DNA of 64,000 nucleotides from the NCBI GenBank assembly GCA_914767715.1, contig OU612065.1, forward strand, positions 37,014,001 through 37,078,000, read 5' to 3'. Position 1 is the first letter of the stretch; each line of letters begins with the position of its first letter. The position numbers were made by a program, and so were the translations under genes. This DNA is from Membranipora membranacea (lineage: Eukaryota > Bryozoa > Gymnolaemata > Cheilostomatida > Membraniporidae). This document shows, in pieces, positions 51,901 to 61,300 of this stretch. The notes beneath the pieces were generated by a model. The model was not told the origin of the DNA and did no database searches. It saw only the letters and a list, made by a program, of their open reading frames with translations.

Positions 51901-54900
51901 GTATCTGATACATCATATATCCGTATTAGATCATGCTGATAATTTTTTGTCCAAAAAGATCCCGCGAACCGGACTTGAACCAGTGACCTAAGGATGTCTA
52001 TGTATTACCATTACAGTCCTCCGCTCTGCCAACTGAGCTATCACGGGATCACTGATTGTTGGAAATGCAGTTGTGTAATTATAAGGGGGTGTGTTTATCT
52101 CATTTGCCCTTTAGCACCGAGTGAAAAGGTTGCGAAATTATAGGCTGTAATAATAACATGGTTGAAGAAGTAGGCAAAAACAAAGCTTTTGCTTTACTTA
52201 TAGTCTGTCATTTATTTGTATTTATTGAGGTTTTCTAAAAGTTTATAATGAAAGTAAATTAAAAATCACTTGTTGACCTCACATACATAAAGAAAAAATC
52301 ACTTGAATAAAAACATATAAGTGTAGGGTGGTACATAATGCATAGTGAGTAGGATAAGTTAAAGCATGGTAGCATAATTTACCTGGAAAAAGAAAAAAAT
52401 GAAAAGAAGAAGCAGAAAGCGACTAACGAAAATGCAAGTTCACAACATTAGATAGGATTAAATGATAATGATTCATGAGGCTGGTTCGATTTAGTTACAA
52501 ATGTATGAAATATGTTTAAAAAAGGCTGATTTGCCTCGGTTATAGGTTATATAGAGTCATATAAAATTTAAAACGCTGGAAAAGGAATTTCTGTTGAAAA
52601 TATTTTCGTATGTACACATTTTGTGTGTCTCGTGCCGATTTTGCCTACCTCTGCCTGCCCTACAGCATGTAACTGGGGCTGGCTTCATCAGCACTTGACT
52701 TATTGCGGCTAGCTGACGACCTGTCTGCTACGTAAATAAAATGAGTTGTCCTCCTTGAAATTTTAGGGGACAACTCATTGTTGTGAGTAAAAATTTATGA
52801 TCGTGATCCATGATAGTGCATACATGTATTATCTAATCTATCATATCGCGGGCAAATTCTTAAAATTTCGATATCCTATCTCTCGTGAAACCTTTCACCT
52901 TGTGGGGAATACAAGTGCAGTATAGAATATAGATGATGATAACTGCATGCTCTCCTGTTCGTTCTGGGGGGTCTTTCAATTAGAAACAGCCAAAATCACA
53001 ATATTATCGCTCACTCACTGAGTGAGCGATACCTGCTAGGGGTCTCGCTTTCAGATTGCTCAGTCACTTGATGGAACTATTTACATTCTGAGTGAGCGAT
53101 TTGGGAGCGATTTTAATTGAAACACCAAGTGAGTGATAATTTTGAGCGATGTGATAGTGATAACTTGCTTTAGTAAAGGATCACTCTTTCTAATTGAAAG
53201 ACCCCCCCCCCCCCCAGGATCATGATGGTCATTTTTTGTCCAAAAAGATCCCGCGAACCGGACTTGAACCGGTGACCTAAGGATGACTTTGTATAACCAT
53301 TACAGTCCTCCGCTCTGCCATCTGAGCTATCACGGGCCCTGATAGGTTAGTGAAAAGTCTGATTTACAAATCTTGTATTTAAGAGCGCAAGTGTTTACCT
53401 CACAACATTTGCCCTTCAGCGCTAAGTGATAAGGTTGCGAAATTATAGGCTGTGGTGATCACATGGTTTAAACAATAGATAAGAACAAAGTACAAAGAAC
53501 AAGTCTACAAATTGTCTGTCATATACATATTCCTTGTACGTAGGTAAAATGAGTTGTCCTCCTGAAGATTTAAGTGGGACAACTCTTATTGTCAGTTAAA
53601 CTTCAATGATCCGTGGTAGTGCATACATGTATAATCTAATATTCTTATCTATAATATCGCGGGCAATTTGTTAAAATTTTGATCTTGTTTATCAGGTGAC
53701 ACCTTTCTTCTTGTGGGGTATACTAATGCTGTATATCTGATTATAACAGTATGGTCTCTTATTCTTACTTGATCATGATGATCATTTTCTGTCCTAAAAA
53801 GATCCCGCAAACCGGACTTGAACCGGTGACCTAAGGATGTCTTTGTTTTACCATTACAGTCCTCCGCTCTGCCAACTGAGCTATCACGGGGTGGCTGTTA
53901 GTTGTAAACCAGCCTTAGATACAGTTGTGTAATTATGAGGGCAGGTGTTTAGCGTACAGATCAACATTTGGCCTAATTATAGGTTGTAATAATAACATAC
54001 TGGAAGAAAAAAGCTTACGGTCTACTCAATGAACTCCCTCATTGTTCTACTCATTGTCTGATAAATATTGGTTATGTAGAGTCATCTGAAGTTTAAAGGT
54101 ATCGAAAAAGAATTAAGCTGAATTGGTTATTTCAAATCTGCATAATGTACAGATATTCTGAGATTATGCTGGGTCTGAGAAGCTCAATTTTCAAGCTCCG
54201 TCTCATAAAGCTGGGGAGATTGCTGTAAGCTTATCTCAGTAAGTTCTCTCCATGTCTTATTATCTCTCACTCTGTTTCCAGGTTTCCTGCTGCCGAAGTC
54301 GAGGGTGATGAAGAAGAGAGCTGCTAGAAGGAGTAGATCTCTCAGCCCCTCATCATCAAAACCTTCGAAGCCATGTAAGATCTGCACTTTGTTTCATTAT
54401 GTTTGTAATACCTTAGCTACAGGAGAAAGGAATTCACAGGAGGATAAGTTTGCCATTTTACACATGCTTAAAATAGCTAACACTTACTCAACCCCTTGGC
54501 TTTATGTTGACTCAGCTAGCACGTTTGTTGACAAATTGTTCTTCCTCAGGCTGCTGGCGAAAGGTTGCCTCTTAAGACTCAGGAAAACTTTTTCAAACAG
54601 GATCTAGCAAAGTTTAAGTTAATGTAGGAGAGTCTAGGCTGAATCAAGCACACCATATCACTTCCATCACTGACCTACCGTTAGCAGCAACCTATCATAT
54701 GACCTGGTGATATTTGTAGTGGATCCTAATGACGACGACTTCCTACCTAACCTGATGGAGGAGTTTCCTCACCTATATCTGGCTCCAGAGACGATACATA
54801 AGATGTGGATGGATCATCAGCATCAGTCTGCGGCCATCAATAAGAGACTGGAGGAGGATAAGAAGAAGCAGAGCAAAGCTAAAACCACCGTTAGTGGAGA

Positions 54901-56679
54901 TCATTTATTCTCTAACTGGCCCAACTGATGAAACTAAGAATATAGCTGAGAGGAAAAAGTAGTCAAGGCTATTCCAGGCTTGTGCAAAAATACACACTTT
55001 CTGCACAGGCTTGAAAAAGCTAAATTTATCTTGTCAATTATAAAAAGGGATGATTTATTATCTATAGGTCACCGTATCCTAGCCAACGTGTTGGCACTGC
55101 CACCAATCAGAGCCTGGCTACCTCAACCTTAAGGTTAAATAAAAAGTCCCTAGGATATACAACAAAACATTGGTCCTATGGCCTTTTACTGTTGATGATT
55201 TACTTATGGTCTAGCTTCCTGCATTTTTTTTCAGGGTTTCATAGTGTAAGGTTAGTTATTCAATGACATAAATGGCAATACTCTGCTGTGCGAATGGTAT
55301 TTAGAGGGCTTATAGTAATTTGCTGTGTTTGTAGATTGAGGATGCTGAGAAGAGACAGGCCTTACTTATGAACATCATGCAGAAGGAGTTAGATCATACT
55401 AAGAGAATCAAAGCTATGAGAGACAAGGAGAACGCAGAAGTAGAGAGTAAGAGAAAGCAGCGTGATGTCAGAGTACAGTCAGCCAGAGTGAAGAAATATT
55501 ACGATGAATATTCTACTAGAATGAAATCCAGCATGCTGAAAAATAAGACAAAAGAAGAGCAGGTATAGTTGTTACTGGAGAATACGAAATTGTCTATGTT
55601 ATACAGTTTTATGTATAGCAGGGTATGCGTGAACAGTTCTAAGAGATGTTATTATGTGTAAATTTTATGTTGTCTCCCCAAGGTAATGAAAATTCAAAGA
55701 ACATGCAACATGTTTAATTTGGCTCTCCCCAATCAAATGATGTAAGGGTTTTGTATTTTGTGTCTACTATCAAATTGAGACTCTCAAAATATAATATTTT
55801 CAATTGATAATTACTGCTGACTTCTCATGAATAATGCAACCCTCATGTTACTTCCAGTATGAATTATCCCATCTCCTGAGGTCTCTCCATTACTGTTGAT
55901 AATGTTGTATTACAGTTATTCAAGCGCCTGTTTGCGGAAGGGCTGAAGGTACAGAAGGAGCGTATGCAGACCCTGAGGGGTTATGCTCGAGAGCAGAGGG
56001 AGGTAAGAGCCAGGAAACAGCAGGTGGATGTGGAGGCACTAGAGAACTTCTACAAGGACCAGTTTAGTATGCTGGCTGATAGCGTGGCTCAGGAGAGGAG
56101 GAATGTGGAGGTTCGAGACGCCGCACAGGCCGAGGTATGATGTATACTAAATATGTTAATGAAATTGATAGTGTGTCGCATAATTCAAATCAGCTCCATA
56201 TATTGGGTATCAATTTTTATTCTGATTCATTCATTGCGCATATCTCTGATGACATCAAGGTTTCCCTGAAGCAATTATGTTATGGGTCACCAGATCACTA
56301 GATCCAATACTTTATATTGGTCTCACATACATACAAGGGTGATTTCCCTGAGGCAAAAGAAACCAGTATCACCGTAAAAATTTCCAAATTATTATATCAT
56401 CCTATATTTGAGTAATCCAGCCTCACCACAAAGCTATTTGATAATACCCGTGATATTGATATGATAATACCCGATTAAACTTTAACAGAAAAGTTTATGT
56501 TATACAATGATTAGGTGCTGAATAAGATGAAGAAGGGACTACGTAAAAAGATGGAAGCTGATATAGAGAATTTCCAGGAGCAGCTGAAGCGTGACGAGGA
56601 TGACTATTACTTCAGACAGCTAGATGCTGAGAAAGTGGTACAACAGCTGAACATGGCAAGATACCAAACTGGTATATAA
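42938..56679 (+). CDS. CEP95: CEP95-like centrosomal protein
   Basis: Twenty exons with agreeing phases: 42938-42950, 43779-43907, 44155-44376, 44686-44913, 45597-45704, 45928-46020, 46392-46608, 46948-47142, 47456-47609, 48096-48345, 48540-48743, 49437-49596, 50071-50179, 50703-50894, 51320-51506, 54282-54374, 54720-54889, 55335-55562, 55916-56134, 56515-56679; 1111 residues (vertebrate CEP95 is near 820). Residues 5-115 form a calponin-homology-like domain: IEDLNADMFITLYEGLCGES, IPDLILPS, MQCVIDSLALDVLHTSLAHI, NLLDIFSGLLEYILD, the pattern of vertebrate CEP95. The middle is Ser/Thr-rich and disordered. From about residue 740 it is basic and rich in coiled coil (AVRKTLNDEKWRERIQHK; EEFPHLYLAPETIHKMW; KRLFAEGLKVQKERMQTLRG), ending at ARYQTGI. 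It is expected at centrosomes and spindle poles. Intron 15 holds three antisense tRNA genes. Confidence 0.9.
47784..47915. repeat. Long hairpin in CEP95 intron 9
   Basis: The arms CATGTAAGCAGGTTAGA (47824-47840) and its perfect reverse complement (47858-47874) enclose a 17-base loop. Pairing continues outward with few mismatches through AAAGTG/CACTTT (47795-47800 and 47899-47904) to CATGAC/GTCATG (47784-47789 and 47910-47915). Weaker pairing may reach CTACCA/TGGTAG about 40 bases further out on each side. It could be a foldback MITE or a miRNA-like hairpin if transcribed with the intron. Confidence 0.75.
49027..49380 (+). mobile_element. tRNA-derived SINE in CEP95 intron 11
   Basis: The head contains TTTGGCGCAGTGGTTAGCG (A box) and, at the right distance, CCGGTTGTAGGACC (degenerate B box), giving a split Pol III promoter. 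A body of about 230 bases follows, with TATGGTATGGTATGG repeats at about 49169-49186, and the element ends in an (ATT)n tail before TTTTTTT at 49375-49382. A tRNA-like head, unrelated body and simple-repeat tail are the SINE hallmarks. Target duplications were not identified. Confidence 0.75.
51960..52047 (-). tRNA. tRNA-Tyr (GTA) with 15-nt intron, copy 2
   Basis: Same 88-nt gene as the copy at 19752: CCCGTGA/TCGCGGG acceptor stem, anticodon GTA, 15-nt intron after position 37 and T loop TTCAAGT. Differences are one base in the intron (TGGTAATACATAGAC) and ACTGG instead of ACCGG in the T stem, giving a tolerated T-G pair. A TTTTT terminator follows. It is antisense within CEP95 intron 15. 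All paired positions are compatible with a working tRNA. Confidence 0.92.
52966..53215. mobile_element. MITE with 21-bp terminal inverted repeats inside the tRNA array
   Basis: The left end GGGGGGTCTTTCAATTAG (21 bases to 52986) has an exact inverted copy at 53187-53207, which runs into a longer C run to 53215. The body contains repeated GAGTGAGCGAT motifs and no ORF. Comparing its flanks with the neighbouring tRNA unit (TTCTTACTTGATCATG near 53763) shows that the element interrupts an otherwise shared sequence, so it entered after the tRNA units had formed. Confidence 0.75.
53249..53336 (-). tRNA. tRNA-Tyr (GTA) with 15-nt intron, copy 3
   Basis: Complete 88-nt tRNA-Tyr gene as in copy 1, with intron TGGTTATACAAAGTC and one change in the D loop (CAGATGG for CAGTTGG). 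Stems and anticodon are intact and a TTTTT run follows. It lies just beyond the MITE at 52966-53215 and antisense to CEP95. Confidence 0.92.
53803..53890 (-). tRNA. tRNA-Tyr (GTA) with 15-nt intron, copy 4
   Basis: Complete 88-nt gene with intron TGGTAAAACAAAGAC. The acceptor strand reads TTGCGGG instead of TCGCGGG, turning one G-C pair into G-T next to an existing T-G pair, so its acceptor stem is the weakest of the four copies; the remaining arms match. Terminator TTTTT present. It may be functional or starting to decay. Confidence 0.88.
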
Positions 56680-57029
56680 AGTTTTGCTTATATGATGGCT
56701 AATTAGAATCAGAATTTTGATGTCTGCAAATTTTACTCTAGATTTCAAACTGAACTTTTTTCTTATACCATGTTGTAATGAGTTTCTTCCTATTAGGTGC
56801 TTTCAAGTGTGTTGGTTACATGTGTATGATATGAGTGAAAATTGTTGTGTTGTAGATTTATGTAGATATAAATGCGTATGTGTGTGGTGTGTTTTTATGA
56901 ATTACAAGCTGTGATATTATTATGTGTACTGATTTGTTTTTTGTCGTACTTTCCTTCCTTGTAGCTTTTTGCGTCTATGGTTAATGTAGTTATTCAATGA
57001 AAAAGAAATTTGTTTTGTTATGGAATCAA

Positions 57030-57035
57030 AATAAA
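57030..57035 (+). terminator. Poly-A signal of the CEP95-like gene
   Basis: AATAAA 350 bases past the stop codon, the first canonical hexamer downstream in an AT-rich stretch, followed by TGTGTGATCCTGTATTTTTTG, a plausible GT/T-rich downstream element. Confidence 0.6.
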
Positions 57036-57227
57036 TGATATAAATCTTGTGTGATCCTGTATTTTTTGATCAACTCAGGTTTTCAGATTGTCAAATTCTG
57101 AACTTCACTGGCACATGCATCAGAAGCTCTGCTTGATCAAAATTTGCGAGCAGGTGCCGCAAGTTGTTAATTCAGCAGGCTGGCAGATGTAATATGAATG
57201 TATGAAAATCTTGATGTCAGAAGATCA

Positions 57228-57237
57228 TCTCTCTCTC

Positions 57238-57298
<61 letters not shown>
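57228..57298 (+). repeat. (CT)n microsatellite
   Basis: About 35 CT units broken by a single CCCT interruption. Intergenic between CEP95-like and TMEM241-like genes; likely length-variable. Confidence 0.95.
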
Positions 57299-57303
<5 letters not shown>

Positions 57304-58381
57304 AGTGTTTTGCAGATTATTCAAGTTGTCTGGTCAGTAATAACATCCCATAGGTTATGAAGTTGTCTTCCCCCATCTATGATTAGCAGAGCAGCTGCCA
57401 CACTATTTTCACCTTAAGATTTTGTTAACTGGAGCTTGATTGGATGTCTTTGATGTGGTTTTTAAGCAGGTAAAATTGGTTTCACTTCTGATGTAATGAA
57501 CAGAAAAGTGACTCAAGTAAGTTTCTGTCTTACTTGTTTTTCTCTCTCCTCAGTCCTGTCCCGACTGCCAAACACATAACGAACCAATCAGAGCCAACAC
57601 AAAATTGACTCTCCCCAACAAGCAAGATGGGAGATAACCATACCAAGTATGTGGTGTTGGTTACATGGGCCCCTGGGACTTGCATGTCTTTACTACTTTG
57701 CCAATGGCCGCTATACAACCACCTTGATACTAGACATTGACAAAGTAAAGACGTGTAAGTCCCATGGTTGGTTAGTCTGAGTTGGAGTGAGAAGTTTAGA
57801 GGGGCAAATATATATTATATTTTATATGCATATATGTATTGGCTGAAAGGCAGAGAGCAGTACTAACATTAGTTTGCTCCAGTCCACTCCTTGCTAGTAC
57901 CAATGAACTCCCTCTTCAGTTCATTGCTAGTACACTACCTGATTTGACTTGAGCTGTCTTGATGAGCATTGATGATGGTTATGTCAGTTGGAAGTCAGTA
58001 GGGTAGAATACAAGTTGAGTGCGGACTGGAAGGAAAATGTCCTAAACTATTGACAAAGGTTATGAAGACCTCAATTCGGTCACGCGGAAGACTTACCACA
58101 TTTTGTGGGTGTCACGGTTGTGCTCTCATCCTTGACTGATACTGATAACAGCTCCTCTCTGTTTTACATCATGACTTTAGAGTGCTTTCAGCTGACAATT
58201 CAGAGTGCACTAACTCTCCTTGGTGAAATCCCTTCTTTGTTACAAGTAATTTTAATGTTTCCTACTTTTTCAGGAGCAGCAGTTTTGCAAGCTATTCAGA
58301 AATGGTTCTATGAGATCAAAGGATAAGTTTTCCACAGAGGCGTGCTAACACAAATAATATTCTTCTAGCAAGTTCTTGGTC

Positions 58382-61300
58382 ATGAGAGCCTGTGTTCTAG
58401 GACTCTCATTCACTCTCTGTGCTGCTGCGTCCTGCTTTGTTAACAAGGTGAGTACTTCGATCCTGCGTCGATTGACTGGGCTTGGCTGGGATGTGTGATG
58501 AGACAAGTTATCTTTGCTCTAAATCCTTGCCTGTTTGTCGAGCATGTGAGGGTTTGGGAACAAGTCCTCAGATATGTCTCTTCACACAACAAGGAGTGAT
58601 CAGATAATAGTGGTATTGGCAGCTTTTATCTGAAAGACCCCCCCTGTAAGGCTTAATCACAACAAATGATGTTTGTTTAATTTTAAAACCCTCTCTCCAA
58701 AGATGTTTACATAAAAAAACAAATTTGTAGGCTACTGGGAAAATATTGATGATGTCATTGGGGATGACAATCTTTGAGAAATTAAGGAATGAAATGTAAC
58801 AAATGCTAGTATGGATATATAAATGTAGAATGTACAATTTACTATCTATTTATTTTGTAGTATGTGCTGTCGGTGTTGAAATTTACATTCCCAACAATAT
58901 TCCAGGGGTGAGTCACAATACTCAAGGTTTCATACTTGTATGTGTTTCTTAGCGTATGAACATATTGCAAGTTATTACATACATCATTATTTTCACTATG
59001 ACAAAGTACACAAGCCGTGTGGTGATTCTTCTCACTTGGGTTTCATAATATAGTTTGATTATCTCCAACAAACTGCTTTGTTTCCTCGTGTTCGATGCAT
59101 CACACGATGGCATGTGCCCTTATATACGTATTCATGGTTGAGGGGAAAATATCTGAACCTCTACAAGAACATGGCAAATTATGCATGTCTTCTTTTTTTT
59201 CAAAAGTTCTGTCATGCCACAAATGACCACTTCTATTATAAAGTAGCTTGTCTGAGTTTTAATTAGTTGTTACTGCGACATCAATCAGTGCGTAGCATAA
59301 ACGCTACCAGATCTTAGCTAGATTAAATTACTGACTTGAAGTTACAATACTGATGGTAGTTCATCACAAATGCATATAGTGTATATTCAGTTCAGTTCAA
59401 TGAGTTTATGTTTTCAGATGGCAATGTTTGATAAGTCTACTCATACTGATATATATGATGAGAAATCAGAATGTTCTCATCAAAATAAAAAGGTACATAC
59501 ATTTATGAAATATCAATCTCATATAGCTCTTGAAATATGACCCTTTACTACACTATTGTCTTATCTAGTGGCTATGTAGAAAGCTTACACCGGCAGTCGG
59601 GCAAGGGGCAAAAGTCTGGGGGGCTCAGACGAACACATCCTCTTTTGGTTGCCTAAATTAAGAAGTATTACTTGAAGTACCTTATTAACCATCGAGGAGG
59701 CTGCACACTTGTATTGCACCATACTATTATTAGAAGTATCTAGCACTGTGCCTGTAGAAATGAACACATTATTTTTCTTAGTCTATGATTAAAATCAAGT
59801 AGATATGTAGGACTGTGTAAGGTTGAGCTGTGAAGTGTGACTTCTTAGTGTGACCCTCTTAGCTCGCAGGTGGATACTAAAGTCATTCTTCCATCTCTAA
59901 CTTTATTATCATACATTCACACAATAACTTATCATAGTTAATACTATATACTATAATCCTTTAGTGTCACACTATAACGTATTTATGATATAGGTGCCCA
60001 GAACTTCATTGTCAAGTTGTCATACTCTGAAATCTTATACTTTAATACCATAAACAATCACGATAATGTATTAAAGTTCATATCAATACATACTTTCATG
60101 TCATACTGTAGTAGTATAATTATGATATATAGGTGCAGGTGCCTGAATATCATTGTTGGGATGTCACACTATACTGTATTGATGACTTATAATGTACTTG
60201 CCTGTATTTATGATATAGGTGCCTGGACTTTCATTATGTACCCGAAGTGATATTCTTCATTTGCTCTATATATGCTGGCTCTAAGGCTCTCTCTAAGCTG
60301 GTGAGTATCCCTCATGCTGGTAAGATGTTAGCTGTTGGTCAATGTGACAGTACCCTTATAAGTTATCTAGATATAGCTGTCAACAGGTACACAGAGCAAC
60401 ATGTGTATGTTGTGTAACAGTTTATGATGTATATATATATCACAATATTTAAATGATAAACTTTTGCATGTATGTCTCTTCGACAGCAACTGAAATAATC
60501 CATATAGGCCGGTATCATCACAAGAAATTTGCTGTGATGACCCAGAATCTAATTTTGAAATATAGGGCCGGAGACAGATAGTATTTATATCTGTATGAAT
60601 ATTCTGTGGTGTTACATATTGTACATTAACAGAATATACAAGGTTTTTACAGTGTGCAACATCTTGTGCTTACGCTTATGGGTAATGTCTAGGTCAGCCG
60701 TACTCAATTACAAAAAAAAACTGAATAAGACTTCTAAGAGTTCAGAATTTCATAGAAGATACTACACTGGCCTCAGACAATCCTTTCAAGAACTATTTAT
60801 CTATGCCATACATAACTGTGATTCGAAAACATATAACGCCATATGTTTGTACTTTATCTCAGCCCATTCCGATATTCCTCGGGCTGCAGAATCTATCCAC
60901 AGTTGCAGCGACGATACTCAAAGCATTTCTTATAGAAGAGGTATGTTCTATCTCATTTCACTGCAAAAGGAAGTAGTAACTCACTGGTATAAGTATAGAC
61001 TCAGATAAATCTGGTTTTGCCTTATTTCAGGTTACTGCCCTTTCAGTCCCCCATAGGTCCCTGTTTTTATTTTTCTAATCTAACTTGGTACAACTTCGGA
61101 CGAGAAAAGGAAGCAGCTACCTATATAGCTCATAGATTGTAGCTAGATTTAGGCGTTTTCTCAAAACAATGTTCTCAAACGAACACTATCAAATAAAAAT
61201 ACACCAACACCATATAAAACCTAGTGGAGAAGTGCCACCTGTTTGGAAATTATATGAGTATTGTAAGTTAGTATTGTGGTCCGTAAGACTACTCAGTAAA

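Larger units (their letters stand above)
51700..54225. repeat. Three repeated tRNA-Tyr units in CEP95 intron 15
   Basis: Three tRNA genes on the minus strand are embedded in similar surroundings. Before each (plus strand) comes a block with GGGACAACTC, ATCCATGA or ATCCGTGG and ATATCGCGGGCAA (second and third copies), then GATCATG..TCATTTT and TGTCCAAAAAG. After each comes ATTTGCCCTT.AGC or its remains and ATTATAGGCTGT..AACATGG. The arrangement shows tandem duplication of a block of roughly 0.6-1 kb. One block has been enlarged by a MITE insertion at 52966-53215. Confidence 0.75.
56680..58381. other. CEP95 3' UTR and intergenic DNA before TMEM241
   Basis: The CEP95-like 3' UTR probably ends shortly after AATAAA at 57030-57035. 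A (CT)n microsatellite of about 70 bases lies at 57228-57298. The rest must contain the TMEM241-like promoter and 5' UTR. No coding signal was found. Confidence 0.5.

Noticed and set aside
60595-61008. A 137-codon plus-strand frame
   Set aside because: It overlaps TMEM241 exon 5 in a different frame; the exon's own frame matches the family and has proper splice sites.
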